A program made the position numbers and the translations under genes. A stretch of 64,000 bases of DNA from Cytophagales bacterium (lineage in GTDB: Bacteria > Bacteroidota > Bacteroidia > Cytophagales > Cyclobacteriaceae), in contig JAKSDO010000187.1 in NCBI GenBank assembly GCA_022360055.1, positions 168,730 to 232,729 of the forward strand. The letters run 5' to 3'. This document shows, piece by piece, positions 26,355-36,900 of the stretch. The notes beneath the pieces were generated by a model. The model was not told where the DNA came from, did not search any database, and saw only the letters and a list, made by a program, of their open reading frames with translations. Position 1 is the stretch's first letter; each line of letters starts with the position of its first letter.

Positions 26355-27671
26355 ATGAGTAACGCTTATTTCCCAAATATTGACAAGATAAAATATGAAG
26401 GCAGAGCATCGACAAATCCTCTGGCTTTTAAGTATTACGACGAAAACCAGGTGGTGATTGGAGGCAAAACAATGAAGGAATACTTCCGCTTTGCAGTTGC
26501 CTACTGGCACACCTTCTGCGGTACCGGCAATGATCCCTTTGGTCCCGGCACAAAGGTTTTTCCATGGGATGCTCATGCCGATGCCATGCAAAGGGCAAAA
26601 GATAAGATGGATGCCGCATTTGAATTTATTACTAAAATTGGCGCTCCCTATTATTGTTTCCATGATTTCGACCTGATCGATGAAGGAAGCTCCGTGGCGG
26701 AGTCGGAAAAAAGGTTGCAAACAATGGTTGATTATGCAAAGGCAAAACAAGCCGAAACCGGTGTAAAGCTTCTTTGGGGGACAGCCAATGTATTTTCCAA
26801 TCCAAGATATATGAATGGCGCTTCTACCAATCCCGATTTTACGGTTCTGGCCTGGGCCGGGACTCAAGTGAAGAATGCCATAGATGCAACCATTGAACTG
26901 GGCGGCGAAAACTACGTATTCTGGGGTGGCAGAGAAGGATATATGTCGTTGTTGAATACAGACATGAAGCGCGAAAAAGAACATCTTGCCCGATTTCTAA
27001 CCATGGCGCGTGACTATGCAAGAAAACAAGGATTCAAAGGCACTTTCCTCATTGAACCAAAACCCATGGAGCCAACCAAGCATCAATACGATTTTGATGC
27101 TGAGACTGTCATCGGATTCTTAAAAACATATGGGCTGGAGCATGATTTTAAATTGAATATCGAGGTAAACCACGCTACCTTGGCGGGTCATACGTTCCAG
27201 CATGAACTGCAAGTGGCCGCTGATGCGGGTATGCTTGGAAGCATCGACGCGAACCGGGGGGACTATCAAAACGGATGGGATACCGATCAATTCCCGACAA
27301 ATCTGGGCGAACTGGCCGAGACAATGCTTGTAATTCTTGAAGCCGGTGGATTTTCAACCGGTGGCGTAAACTTCGATGCTAAAACCAGAAGAAACTCCAC
27401 GGATCTTGAGGACATCTTCCTGGCTCATATTGGCGGAATGGACGCTTTTGCCAGAAGCTTGCTGATTGCCCGGGATGTACTTGAAAAGTCGGATTACAAA
27501 AAGATGCGAAAAGAAAGATATGCATCTTATGATACGGGTAAAGGAGCTGAATTCGAAGCCGGAAAACTCACCCTGGAAGATTTGAGAAGCTATGCGCTGG
27601 GAGCCGGCGAGCCGAAACAAACCAGCGGAAAACAGGAGTTGTTTGAAAACATCATCAATCAGTATATATAA
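26355..27671 (+). CDS. xylA: Xylose isomerase
   Basis: Interconverts D-xylose and D-xylulose (and glucose/fructose) with two divalent metal ions. The 438-residue length is that of class II isomerases. Active-site and metal residues are seen in [12 protein letters not shown] (catalytic His and Asp), [17 protein letters not shown] (Glu and Lys), [18 protein letters not shown] (Glu and His) and [12 protein letters not shown] (Asp). Second gene of the xylB-xylA operon, closed by a terminator at 27693-27729. No xylose transporter is present in the window, so uptake must be encoded elsewhere. Confidence 0.97.
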   Translation: MSNAYFPNIDKIKYEGRASTNPLAFKYYDENQVVIGGKTMKEYFRFAVAYWHTFCGTGNDPFGPGTKVFPWDAHADAMQRAKDKMDAAFEFITKIGAPYYCFHDFDLIDEGSSVAESEKRLQTMVDYAKAKQAETGVKLLWGTANVFSNPRYMNGASTNPDFTVLAWAGTQVKNAIDATIELGGENYVFWGGREGYMSLLNTDMKREKEHLARFLTMARDYARKQGFKGTFLIEPKPMEPTKHQYDFDAETVIGFLKTYGLEHDFKLNIEVNHATLAGHTFQHELQVAADAGMLGSIDANRGDYQNGWDTDQFPTNLGELAETMLVILEAGGFSTGGVNFDAKTRRNSTDLEDIFLAHIGGMDAFARSLLIARDVLEKSDYKKMRKERYASYDTGKGAEFEAGKLTLEDLRSYALGAGEPKQTSGKQELFENIINQYI

Positions 27672-27692
27672 GTAATTTATTTTCCTAATTTT

Positions 27693-27729
27693 AAAGCTCT
27701 GCGCAGGCGGTCTGCACGGAGCTTTTTTT
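27693..27729 (+). terminator. Rho-independent terminator after xylA
   Basis: Stem AAAGCTC (27693-27699) with GAGCTTT (27719-27725) and further partial pairing inside (TGCGCAG with CTGCACG), followed by four more T. It separates the xyl operon from murI, whose ATG is 14 bp further on. Confidence 0.85.
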
Positions 27730-27742
27730 ATTCGTAAACCAT

Positions 27743-28552
27743 ATGGCAAAAGCCTCTGATCCCATTGGAATTTTTGATAGCGGTATTGGCGGACTGACCG
27801 TAGCGAGAGCGGTTAAAAATCTATTGCCGGATGAAAGTATTATTTACTTTGGAGATACTGCCCACCTCCCCTATGGCGATAAATCGACCGCCGCGATTCA
27901 GGCTTATTCCATCAAAATATGTGACATTTTTCTTCAAAGAAATTGCAAGGTAATCCTGATCGCATGCAACTCGGCAAGCGCTGCCGCCACCGACCTCGTA
28001 AAAGCGTATGTCGGCAAAAAAGCAAAAGTATTCAACGTGATTGAGCCCGTCGTGAATTATATCCGGGAAACTCGCAGAAATACATGCATCGGACTCATCG
28101 GTACCAAGCAAACCATCGGATCAAAAGTCTATCAAACAAAAATCGAAGGATTGGAGAATCAACTCAGGCTTAACTCCCTGGCCACACCTTTGTTGGTACC
28201 AATGATTGAAGAAGGATTTTTGGAAGGTACCATAAGCCAGGATATTATTAATGAATATCTAAAAAAGCCCATCCTTCAAAATATAAGCGCTTTAATTTTA
28301 GGTTGCACGCATTATCCGCTGATCAAAGAACAGGTCGCACATTTCTATGAAAATACAATTGAAGTGATCGATTCTTCCGAAATTGTAGCTAAATCGCTCA
28401 AAGCTTATTTGGAATACAATTTATTAATCAATAATCAGGGGCATTCTTCAAATCAGTTTATGGTCTCCGATTATACAAAATCGTTTGAAGAACTGACTAA
28501 ATTATTTTTTGTTGAACGAGTGCATCTGGAAAAATATAAATTATGGGAGTAA
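27743..28552 (+). CDS. murI: Glutamate racemase
   Basis: Makes D-glutamate from L-glutamate for peptidoglycan; cytoplasmic, cofactor-free. The 269-residue protein carries the signature DSGIGGLTVARA near residue 13 and both catalytic cysteines: LIACNSASAAA (first) and LGCTHYPLIK (second). The substrate motif YFGDTAHLPYGDKS is intact. It lies just after the xyl terminator and 52 bp before a lipoprotein gene that may share its transcript. Confidence 0.96.
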   Translation: MAKASDPIGIFDSGIGGLTVARAVKNLLPDESIIYFGDTAHLPYGDKSTAAIQAYSIKICDIFLQRNCKVILIACNSASAAATDLVKAYVGKKAKVFNVIEPVVNYIRETRRNTCIGLIGTKQTIGSKVYQTKIEGLENQLRLNSLATPLLVPMIEEGFLEGTISQDIINEYLKKPILQNISALILGCTHYPLIKEQVAHFYENTIEVIDSSEIVAKSLKAYLEYNLLINNQGHSSNQFMVSDYTKSFEELTKLFFVERVHLEKYKLWE

Positions 28553-28604
28553 ATTTATACCGGGGATTTAAACAGAATTTTTAAACATAAAAAAGCAAAT
28601 AAAA

Positions 28605-29027
28605 ATGAAATCGACCATTTCACTATTTATAATAGCCGTACTGTTTTCCATGTCATGTGGTGACGACAACAAAAAGGCCAAAGACCAATTGTATGATAAG
28701 GTCATGGCTGTTCACGATGAGATCATGCCTAAAATGGGTGATATTACGAAATACAAAAAACAGCTAACAGGTATGATTGATGAACTGATTGAAGCCGGTC
28801 GGGAAGAAAATGAAGCCAGAATCGCCGAGCTTAAAAAAGCCGTTGAAGATCTGGAGAATTCTCATGATGGCATGATGAATTGGATGCGTGCATTTGATAA
28901 TGATTTTGAAGGCAAAGTTCACGAAGAAGTTATGGAATACCTGGAAGATCAAAAAACCAGAATCGAAAAAGTTGGAAAAGAAACAAATACGGCATTGAAA
29001 AATGCGGAAAAATTACTGACAAAATGA
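28605..29027 (+). CDS. Small helical lipoprotein
   Basis: A 140-residue lipoprotein: hydrophobic segment, then lipobox SMSC with Cys at residue 18. The mature part is almost wholly helical and charged (LYDKVMAVHDEIMPKMGDI, EENEARIAELKKAVEDLE), consistent with one or two coiled-coil hairpins; such small helical lipoproteins are common and uncharacterised in Bacteroidota. The TGA stop overlaps the ATG that opens the leader-repeat unit at 29024 (ATGA), so the repeats start exactly where this gene ends. Function unknown. Confidence 0.8.
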   Translation: MKSTISLFIIAVLFSMSCGDDNKKAKDQLYDKVMAVHDEIMPKMGDITKYKKQLTGMIDELIEAGREENEARIAELKKAVEDLENSHDGMMNWMRAFDNDFEGKVHEEVMEYLEDQKTRIEKVGKETNTALKNAEKLLTK

Positions 29028-29113
29028 AACCGGCAAGACCGGAGCAAATTCAGGACACACACGAGCACGATCATATTTCTCTGTGTGCCAGCAAATCATA
29101 AAAATATAAACAC
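29024..29113 (+). repeat. Leader repeat, copy B
   Basis: A 90-bp unit of the same family as 12051-12140 and 42099-42187. It starts ATGAAACCGG, overlapping the previous gene's stop, and ends AAACAC before the ATG of the next unit. The central hairpin pairs GGACACACACGAG with CTCTGTGTGCC (11 pairs, two bulges). It contains a 25-codon reading frame (MKPARPEQIQDTHEHDH start; stop at 29099-29101). Differences between copies mostly change the peptide but keep the stem pairable. Confidence 0.8.
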
Positions 29114-29295
29114 ATGAAACAGGCTATGCCTGAGATAATTATCGAGATATACTGGATAATGATGATCAACGGCACAGAGCGGGGTTTCTACAAATTTTAA
29201 ACACATGAAACAGGCCATGCCTGAGATAATTATCGAGATATACTGGATAATGATGATCAACGGCACATGGCGAGGTTTCTACAAATCTTAAACAC
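29114..29295 (+). repeat. Two tandem 91-bp leader units (D1, D2)
   Basis: Units 29114-29204 and 29205-29295 differ at only a few positions. Each starts ATGAAACAGGC, has a small hairpin CAGGC TAT GCCTG right after the ATG, a palindrome GATAATTATC, and ends TTAAACAC before an ATG; the second ends at the ATG of the TIM-barrel gene. Each holds a 28-codon frame (starting MKQAMPEIIIEIYW, stops at 29198-29200 and 29289-29291). Start, early hairpin and right end resemble copies A-C, but the centre differs. Confidence 0.8.
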
Positions 29296-30222
29296 ATGAA
29301 AATATCAAGAAGAAAACTCATTCGGGCCGGATTGATAAGCGCTCCGATATTAGGCCTTCCCTCGATTGGAAAATCTTATAAGAAGGAAACAGGACAACGA
29401 ATTAAACTCGGTGTGTCTACATATTCATATTGGCACTTCCGCCCTCCAAAGGTGAGCATAAGCACCATCATTGATAAAGCTGCCGCATTGGGCATCGAAG
29501 GAGTGGATATTCTTCACCGGCAAATGGAAAGTGAAGAAAACGGATATTTACAAAACCTGAAAAAACACGCATTTCTGAATGGCGTTGATCTGATCAGTTT
29601 GTCTATCCACCAGGATTTTGTTGAACCGGATAAAGAAAAGCGACAACAGCATATCGAACATACCCTCAAATGCATTGAACTGGCGTACAAAATGGGCATA
29701 CCTTGCATACGGCTAAACTCGGGCAGATGGAATACAATCAAATCGTTTGATGACCTGATGGCCGCTAATGGAAAGGAACCGGTATTGGAAGGATATACCG
29801 AAGATCACGGCTTCCAATGGTGCATCGACAGCATAGAAAAATGTCTGCCCAAAGCCCAGGAATGCGGTGTGGTGCTTGCGCTCGAAAATCACTGGGGCCT
29901 CACCAGAACCCCTGAAGGGCTTTTGAGAATTCATGATACTATTAACTCCCCCTGGTTGGGCATCCTGATGGACACCGGCAACTTCCTGGAAGATCCATAT
30001 GACAAATTGGAGATGATCGCCCCGAAAGCTGTTTTTGTACAAGCCAAAACCTACTATGGCGGTGGTGAATGGTATACACTTGATCTTGATTATAAACGAA
30101 TTGGCGATATCCTGAAAAAGAACAAGTACAATGGTTATGTGTCGCTGGAGTTTGAAGGAAAGGCTCCGGCCGATGAAGGAGTCGCCAGAAGCGTTGCAAT
30201 GCTGCGTGAGGCGTTTGGGTAA
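29296..30222 (+). CDS. Exported sugar phosphate isomerase/epimerase-type TIM-barrel protein
   Basis: A 308-residue xylose-isomerase-like TIM barrel preceded by a twin-arginine signal ([20 protein letters not shown], residues 4-23), so it should act in the periplasm. Metal/substrate positions of the family are visible in [23 protein letters not shown] and [10 protein letters not shown], with GYVSLEFEG near the end. Exported members occur with Gfo/Idh/MocA oxidoreductases and DUF1080 proteins in oxidative glycoside degradation. The gene is preceded by a chain of three leader-repeat units (29024-29295), with no space for a conventional separate leader, so expression may depend on that array. Substrate unknown. 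Confidence 0.87.
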   Translation: MKISRRKLIRAGLISAPILGLPSIGKSYKKETGQRIKLGVSTYSYWHFRPPKVSISTIIDKAAALGIEGVDILHRQMESEENGYLQNLKKHAFLNGVDLISLSIHQDFVEPDKEKRQQHIEHTLKCIELAYKMGIPCIRLNSGRWNTIKSFDDLMAANGKEPVLEGYTEDHGFQWCIDSIEKCLPKAQECGVVLALENHWGLTRTPEGLLRIHDTINSPWLGILMDTGNFLEDPYDKLEMIAPKAVFVQAKTYYGGGEWYTLDLDYKRIGDILKKNKYNGYVSLEFEGKAPADEGVARSVAMLREAFG

Positions 30223-30474
30223 AACCACCCTTGCTCACGCACATCAAGAGGACCTATAAAAATATTGACTTTCATGAATTATTTGTTGTTTATCAATAAA
30301 TATATATTGATAAATGACTGATCCTGCTGTTCGCAATCGTACGGAAAAATGTATGGAAATGAACAAAGATGATTGAAAATAAACACAAAAAAGAGAGTAA
30401 GTATTTGATTATTAATTGTTTGAATAAACAGGAATGATATTTTCATGAATCGAGGCAGACACAAATCGTTCGTT

Positions 30475-31032
30475 ATGAAGAGTTTTACAAAAATTATTAT
30501 TCCGGCTATTGCATTCTTGTTCGTTTTCAGCTCTGTATTTTCTCAAAAAAGAAAACACAAGTACGACGACGACGCGGTGGTGAGCATAAAAATAAATGGA
30601 AGAGAACAGGACATTGAAGCGTATTTCGAAGCGTGGGGCGAAGAGCTTGGCAATAAGATCGAAAGGATGTTCGATGATTCAAGGATCCACATCGACTTCG
30701 ATGACGACGACATTGACATCAACTTTGACAACATTTGTATCGATATCGATGACTTTGCGGAATCGATAGCTGAGGCGGTAACAGAAGCGGTTACCAATAT
30801 GACCATTGAGATCAAGGACATTGACCCTTACGATATCGACCACGATCTCAACTGGGACGATGATGAGGACCTGGAAGATATGATCGAAGAAATCGAAGAT
30901 CGGTATGGCTCCAAAGTAGAAAACATCGACCGTCTGAAAATTAAAATCCGCGAAGATTATGTGAAACTGGAAATGGATGCCACCCTGAAAAACGGAAAGA
31001 AAATCGATAAGATTAAAATTATTGCGCACTAG
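30475..31032 (+). CDS. Exported Asp/Glu-rich protein of unknown function
   Basis: From the ATG at 30475 the protein has 185 residues with a Sec signal (KIIIPAIAFLFVFSSVFSQ), so I prefer this start to the in-frame ATG at 30445, which adds ten polar residues. The mature chain is strikingly acidic, with patches such as IDFDDDDIDINFDN and DIDHDLNWDDDEDLEDM, then a basic C-terminal end (KIKIREDYVKLEMDATLKNGKK). Alternating Asp and Ile suggests edge strands or calcium binding, but there is no clean EF-hand or dockerin loop. Not recognised as a known family; likely periplasmic or outer-membrane associated. Confidence 0.75.
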   Translation: MKSFTKIIIPAIAFLFVFSSVFSQKRKHKYDDDAVVSIKINGREQDIEAYFEAWGEELGNKIERMFDDSRIHIDFDDDDIDINFDNICIDIDDFAESIAEAVTEAVTNMTIEIKDIDPYDIDHDLNWDDDEDLEDMIEEIEDRYGSKVENIDRLKIKIREDYVKLEMDATLKNGKKIDKIKIIAH

Positions 31033-31139
31033 AAAATCCGATCCATTAACTGTCAACAAGTAACAGGCCAGGTCCTGAACATCCGGATTGGTGAACTATT
31101 TTTTGTACTGCGTACGCGACTGCAATCCAAGTCCCACTT

Positions 31140-31616
31140 CTAGAGGTTATCTGTTGTGTCGGCGTGGGTCTGACAAGTATTCATAATCTGCCTGATTTCG
31201 TTGAGTGTGAATATTCGAGCGGTATCGGCAAATACGGTATAAACATAAGTCGCAATTTCAGCGATTTCCAGATCTGTAATTCCCGGAATCCCCGGCATTT
31301 CCTGATTAAAAACAATACCGTTAACAGTTATCTCCCCTTTTTGACCATAACGCATTCCGCAAATTACATCTGCTACATTTGGCAATAAATAATCAGATCC
31401 TTTTAATGGGGGATACAAACGGGCAAGTCCCCTTCCGTCCGGTTGATGGCAATTTGCACAATGAAGTGTGTACAATCGTTTACCTTCGGCAAGATATTGT
31501 CTTAATCTGATTTTTGTCCGCTTATCCAGATGATCGAACCGCCCGGATCTCTCATCCGTACTGCAAGAAAAGAATACGATAAAAGCAAAAATAATCGGCC
31601 CTGCCTTACCCGTCAT
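31140..31616 (-). CDS. Cytochrome c lipoprotein
   Basis: A 158-residue class I c-type cytochrome. The N-terminal lipobox FFSC places the lipidated Cys at residue 18; the heme site is CANCH (53-57) in TLHCANCHQPDGRG, and the axial Met is probably in FNQEMPGIPG. Such small cytochromes carry electrons to terminal oxidases or nitrogen-oxide reductases in the periplasm. The start overlaps the stop of the SCO gene by 4 bp (ATGA), so the two are translationally coupled, matching the link of SCO proteins to copper-containing oxidase assembly. Confidence 0.92.
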   Translation of the reverse strand: MTGKAGPIIFAFIVFFSCSTDERSGRFDHLDKRTKIRLRQYLAEGKRLYTLHCANCHQPDGRGLARLYPPLKGSDYLLPNVADVICGMRYGQKGEITVNGIVFNQEMPGIPGITDLEIAEIATYVYTVFADTARIFTLNEIRQIMNTCQTHADTTDNL

Positions 31617-32254
31617 TTTACCCTGTATTCTTTCAGTAAAATGTCAACATCTGTCAAGAGTACATCTACCTCATCAGATTTGGTTCCATCGTAAATGCCC
31701 CGAATCCTTCTTTCTTTATCTATAATAAGAAAAGCCCCCGAGTGGAGGAAACCACCCGGCTCTTCAGGATCTTCGCGAGCTGTGACCATGTAACTGTTTT
31801 GCCCGATATCATATATCTTTTCAAGATCTCCTGTCACAAAATGCCAGGTATCACTGCTTACGCCAAGGCGATTTGCAAATTCATACAAAACCTCTACCGA
31901 ATCATGCTTCGGGTCTATTGTATGCGAAAGAATCATCACATCGGAATGATCTTTATACTTCTCATAAACCCGCAGCATTTGGGTTTTCATGATCGGGCAA
32001 ATAGTTGGACAGGAAGTGAAGAAAAAATCTGCAATATATACTTTATCCTTGAAGGTGTCTTGTGTAACCTCATCGCCATCTTGATTGGTAAAGCGGAAGT
32101 CCTTAATCGTATGATAGATCGTATCTGCCTTAATTTTTTGATCAAATTCAACATTCTTTATTTCTTTTCTTCCAAGAATAGGAAGTTTCTTCGCCTCAGG
32201 GGTGCACGAAAAAACTAAGTTGGCCGAAACAGCCAGGATAAAAATGCGATTCAT
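31613..32254 (-). CDS. SCO1/SenC-family copper chaperone lipoprotein
   Basis: A 213-residue thioredoxin-fold protein that delivers copper to the CuA site of cytochrome oxidase or maintains its thiols. Lipobox VFSC puts the lipidated Cys at residue 17. The copper-binding CxxxC is SCPTICP (C82, C86), and the third ligand His is in GGFLHSGAFLI near residue 170. It sits between the HemJ-like gene (14 bp upstream) and the cytochrome c gene (4-bp overlap), an operon for respiratory cofactors. No oxidase subunit genes occur in the window. Confidence 0.94.
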   Translation of the reverse strand: MNRIFILAVSANLVFSCTPEAKKLPILGRKEIKNVEFDQKIKADTIYHTIKDFRFTNQDGDEVTQDTFKDKVYIADFFFTSCPTICPIMKTQMLRVYEKYKDHSDVMILSHTIDPKHDSVEVLYEFANRLGVSSDTWHFVTGDLEKIYDIGQNSYMVTAREDPEEPGGFLHSGAFLIIDKERRIRGIYDGTKSDEVDVLLTDVDILLKEYRVK

Positions 32255-32268
32255 TAGGATTGAAATAC

Positions 32269-32790
32269 TTAATTGGATTTTTTAATCAAAGATCGCCCTG
32301 CGATAAATATTAATATGACCAGGACAGCGATCCCTCCAACAATCAAAAGATTATGGATCGTGTCCTTTAAAACTGCCAAAGCTACAATCGAAAAAAGAAA
32401 AACCATACCGGATTGACTCATGGCCTTCAACTGATCAACCGTCTTTTTATACACGTCTTTTTGCAAATTCTTATTAGCAAAATGAATGATATGGTGATAA
32501 ACGATCAAAGCAACCACAAAGCCCATTTTTACCCAAAACCAGATGCTTGAAAAATAAGGATGCATGATGCCAAGACCAAAGATAACCGCCAAACCCATCG
32601 CAGGCCAGCCAACCCTTGTCCAAAGTCTCCTGGCCATTAGTTTATGTTGATTGATGAGTATGCTTCGATCCGGCTCGGTTTTTGAGTTGGCCTGTGTTTG
32701 ATAGATAAATAACCTGGGCATGTATAATAACACCCCCATCCAAATAATGACCGCTATAACGTGCAGTGTCTTTAAAACTAAGAATACCAT
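32269..32790 (-). CDS. CopD/HemJ-family membrane protein (possible protoporphyrinogen oxidase)
   Basis: A 173-residue four- or five-helix membrane protein. The N-terminal LKTLHVIAVIIWMGVLLYMPRLFIYQ, with its conserved His and Arg, matches HemJ, the oxygen-independent protoporphyrinogen IX oxidase of haem synthesis; the middle part GWPAMGLAVIFG and WVKMGFVVALIVYHH also fit. Many Bacteroidota proteins of this type are simply called CopD family. Location at the head of a SCO-cytochrome c operon supports a haem or respiratory role. The extra C-terminal helix pair (LLIVGGIAVLVILIFIAG) is less typical, so the enzymatic call stays provisional. Confidence 0.75.
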   Translation of the reverse strand: MVFLVLKTLHVIAVIIWMGVLLYMPRLFIYQTQANSKTEPDRSILINQHKLMARRLWTRVGWPAMGLAVIFGLGIMHPYFSSIWFWVKMGFVVALIVYHHIIHFANKNLQKDVYKKTVDQLKAMSQSGMVFLFSIVALAVLKDTIHNLLIVGGIAVLVILIFIAGRSLIKKSN

Positions 32791-32893
32791 AAATTTTTTT
32801 AATAACGTAACTATCAGAAGGCGAAGTTAGTTTTTTTAGAAACAGAGAAAATCAAATGGGAATATTTATTCTGAATCTGTAAAAATCGGGGCA

Positions 32894-33829
32894 TCAGCTT
32901 TTGACTGAATCTTTCGCCCGTTCACCAATATACTTTAATATCTTTTGAAATTCATCCGGATGAAACCAGCTAAACTCCCTGTCTTTTCTAAACCATGTAA
33001 GCTGTCGTTTGGCATACCTTCTGGTATTTCTTTTTAACAATCTGGTAGCCTCGGCCAAATCATACGCTCCATCCAGATGGCCCAAAACCTCTTTATAGCC
33101 AACAGTTTTCAACGCATTAAGATGCCGTTTGTCACACAATTGCCGCACTTCGTCGACAAGCCCCGCTTCCAGCATCCGGTCGACACGCAAATTTATTCGC
33201 TCGAATAATTCATTCCTGGAACGGTCCAGTCCGATTTTTATAATTTTGAAGGTCCTTGAAACCTTGCTGTCCGTTCTGAATATCGAATACGGCCGGCCGG
33301 TTCCCCGGCACACTTCCAGTGCGCGGATAATCCTCTGAGGATTTCGGCGATCGACAAATTCATAATAACCGGGATCTTTTATTCTAAGCTCTTCCAAAAG
33401 TGGAGGTAAGCCATGATGCTCCAGTTCATCATATAATTCTTCTCTGAACCTGGGATCAACTTCCGGAATTTCATTCATTCCGTGGCATACGGCCTGAATG
33501 TATAGTCCGGAGCCTCCTGTTATTATTGCACAATTGCTCTTTTTAAACAGCAGCTTCAATAAATTTAAAACTTCCACTTCAAATCTTCCCGCGCTAAACT
33601 CCTCATGAACGGATATGAAATCGACAAAATGATGGGGCACATCATGCATTTCTTTTTGTGTTGGCTTGGCTGTACCGATCGCCAACTCTTTAAAAAATTG
33701 CCTGGAATCTGCAGATATAATCTCACAATCCAGCTTTTTAGCAAGCTCAACACATAATTCGGTTTTTCCTACGGCCGTGGGACCCGCGATCACAATCAAA
33801 AAATTTTGAACTTCGGAAGTGGATTCCAT
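32894..33829 (-). CDS. miaA: tRNA dimethylallyltransferase
   Basis: Adds a dimethylallyl group to A37 of tRNAs reading codons that start with U. The P-loop GPTAVGKTEL and the SADSRQFFKE motif near the N terminus and RNPQRIIRALEV in the centre are family signatures; the C-terminal KRNTRRYAKRQLTWFRKD is the conserved tRNA-binding end. I use the ATG at 33829 (311 residues); an in-frame TTG at 33856 would add nine residues (ENNSNTGK). Monocistronic and divergent from the large hybrid kinase gene, with about 120 bp between the starts. Confidence 0.95.
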   Translation of the reverse strand: MESTSEVQNFLIVIAGPTAVGKTELCVELAKKLDCEIISADSRQFFKELAIGTAKPTQKEMHDVPHHFVDFISVHEEFSAGRFEVEVLNLLKLLFKKSNCAIITGGSGLYIQAVCHGMNEIPEVDPRFREELYDELEHHGLPPLLEELRIKDPGYYEFVDRRNPQRIIRALEVCRGTGRPYSIFRTDSKVSRTFKIIKIGLDRSRNELFERINLRVDRMLEAGLVDEVRQLCDKRHLNALKTVGYKEVLGHLDGAYDLAEATRLLKRNTRRYAKRQLTWFRKDREFSWFHPDEFQKILKYIGERAKDSVKS

Positions 33830-33950
33830 TTTTCCAGTATTGCTATTATTTTCCAAAATTATGTAACAATGTAAGGTGAAATCAGTTCGAAATAGAAAAA
33901 ATCTTATAAAATGTTTAATTTTAAAAAGCTAAATACATGAAGTAAAAGAA

Positions 33951-36900
33951 ATGTCGGGCCGCAATACCTTATTAGTTGATACTCCAAATCCACCGATGGT
34001 TACTGACGACCGGTTTAAAGAAAAGGATGGTCCCAAATGTATCATCAGGCTAGATGGACATATGATCACAAATGTTCAGGAAACCGGAAGTAATCTTTTT
34101 AGATTCGATATTTCTAAGGCCAAAGGAAAGTCAATCGAATATATATTGCCGGAATTTCAGGCAGACGGCAACAATTCCGGATCTGTGATCCAATCGATAC
34201 TGAATGATTTAAAATCGGGCCGGCCGGTTTCAACCACCATTCAGATAAAAAACACCTCAAATACCCTCTTTTATGCCGATCTAACTGCCTTCAGTTTTGA
34301 GAAAGATACATATTTCCTCACGCTGAGCCCTACGAAATTTGATGCCTCCACCGTAAAGCAAACATTGTCGGGAAGAGAACCTTTAAATGTTCAGAGTTTT
34401 CTTGCGGACAGTTCACTAATGTTCAAATGCTATGATATCGACGGCTCGGTTTATTATTTAAATTCGGCCTATCTGGATTATACGGCCACATCGTTTAATC
34501 AGCAACTTAAAGAAGGATGGATAAAGTCCATTAATGTCAGCGACCGGGACAGGGTAAAAAAAGTTTTGGTAAATGCTTTAAGAAACCATGAAAAATACAG
34601 CATTAACTACCGACTTGAAAAAGCCGATAATACTTTTGCTTCGGTGTATGAATCCGGAATTCCCGTATTTAATAAGAACGGTTCATTCAACGGTATTGCA
34701 GCGGCAATCATCGATTTGGATGAAATAGAAAAACCGGAAATCAATTCGCTTTCAAAAACTGCGGAAGAGTTAAACGAACTTACGGATTCGGCCCCGGTAC
34801 TGTTTAAAATGTCCAATAGTAAAAACAAATTTTACTATTTCAGTAATCAATGGATTAAATTTACCGGGAAAAATCTAAAAGACCAGAGAAACGAAGGTTG
34901 GTTCAGCAACATTTACAAAGACGATGTAGATATTGTAAAGACATCTATCGACGCTGCATTTAGCAAACGAAAAAAATATGGCATCGTCTATCGCATCTAC
35001 AACAAAAACAATCAGCTGAGATGGGTACACGAAGCGGGTATACCGTTGTATGAATCGGAAGGAGAGTTTTCCGGTTATATTTCCGCAACAATAGATATCA
35101 CGGACAAGAAAATTGAGGAGGATGAGCGCAACCTTCAACAAGCCCTTCAGGAATCAGAAAGAAAGCTGCACAATTCTCTGGAAAAATCCCATCTTGTTGC
35201 TTTTTCACTGGATAAGGAAGGAAAGATTACTTTTTGCAATGATGCCTTAAATAAAGTAACCGGGAAAACAAAGGATGAACTTGTTGGCCAAGTATTTTAT
35301 GAATGCCTGTTCCCCGAGGCCCTGCGTGAAGAAGCCAGGAACTTTTTACACAATATTATCCACAACAGCGGTTATGTTAATACGTTTGAAGGTCACATTG
35401 CTCATAAGCAGGGGCGATCAGTTATTTTAAAGCTGAGCTCGGTTGTATTGTATAATGCAAAAGGGCAAATTGCGGGTGTCACCCTCGTCGGTGAGAATGT
35501 TACCGAAAAGCGAAAAATTGCCGAAGACCTGAAACGAAGCAGTGACCAGTTAAAGGAGCTTTTTGATAATGCGAACGACCTCATTCAAATATTCAGCCTG
35601 GATGGTCAGCTTCAGTTTGTAAACAAGATCTGGAAAGAAAAACTCGGATATGACGACGATGAAATCCTGGGTCTAAAGTTTAATGACATCGTCCATCCCG
35701 ACTATGTGAGCAAAACAACCATTGCCCTGGACCTCATTCTTGAAGGCAAGAATGTCGATAAATTCGACACGGTTTTCATGGCAAAAAACGGAAAGGAAAT
35801 TTATTTGACAGGGGGTGTCAATTGCTCGTTTAAAGACGGCAAGCCCATAGAGTTCAGAGGTATTTTCCACGACATCACAGAAAGAATACGAGCGGAAAAA
35901 GCACAGGCACTCTATTATAAAATTGCCAATATGGCCATCCACAGCTCCAATATAGAGACCCTTTTTGCCAATATTCATCACGAGCTAAACAATATTATTG
36001 AAGCCAAAAATTTCTATGTTGCCCTGGTCGACAAGGAAAGTAAAAAGCTCAACTTCCCATATTTTATTGACGAAAACACACCAAAAATTGACAATAAATT
36101 CGAACGTAAACTGGGCAACGGCATCACGGAATACGCAATGGGTTCGAATAAGCCGTTGTTTTTGTACCATAAAGACATCGTCAACCTGGAATATCACGGG
36201 AAGATCGTAGTGGAAGGAGAAATTCCAAAAATCTGGCTGGGAGTACCTTTAAGGATTGCTAACCGCGTAATTGGCATCATCTCTTTGCAATGTTACACGG
36301 AAAAAAGCACCTACAACTACAAGGACCTTGAATTACTTGATTTTATTTCAGGCCAGGTAGCTTTGGCTATAGAAAGAAAACAGAAGGAACATAAGATCTA
36401 TGAACAATCAGCCAGATTAAAAGCAATTTTTGAAAGCAGCAGCCACCTTATTTGGTCGGTGGACGGGAACAACAACTTTACTTCTTTCAATCAAAATTAT
36501 TTCAAAACGAATAAGGAGTTCTACAACCTGGATTCGATAGAAAAACATCATCGTGGGAGAAAACCCAAAAGTCTGACCAACGATGAACAGTTCTGGAAAG
36601 AAAAATATCAACAGGTATTCTCCGGGGAATTCCTGCATTTCGAAACCTCATTAAAAAATAAAAATAATAAGCAGGAAATTTGGAAGGAGATCTTCTTAAA
36701 CCCGATTTATCAGGAGGACGGCACCATCCGGGAAGTCTCGGGTATCGCACACGATATTACGGAAAAAAAATTTTCTGACATTGCCTTACAAGAAAACGAA
36801 GAAAAATTCAGAAACATTTTTGAGTCGTTCCAGGACATCTATTTCAGATGTGATAAGAAGGGAACAATTACTATGGTCAGCCCATCCGTCAAGGAATTGT

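Noticed and set aside
29024..29291. Three small protein genes
   Set aside because: The frames are open and coupled, but substitutions between copies change the peptide, so I list them as parts of repeat units, not as genes.
29114..29295. Possible CRISPR array
   Set aside because: Only two tandem 91-bp copies, without the repeat-spacer alternation and without cas genes.
29713..30228. 171-codon minus-strand open frame
   Set aside because: Mirror of the exported TIM-barrel gene; no signal, motif or start context.
31033..31139. tRNA gene or small RNA in the spacer
   Set aside because: No cloverleaf, T-loop sequence or terminator could be found.
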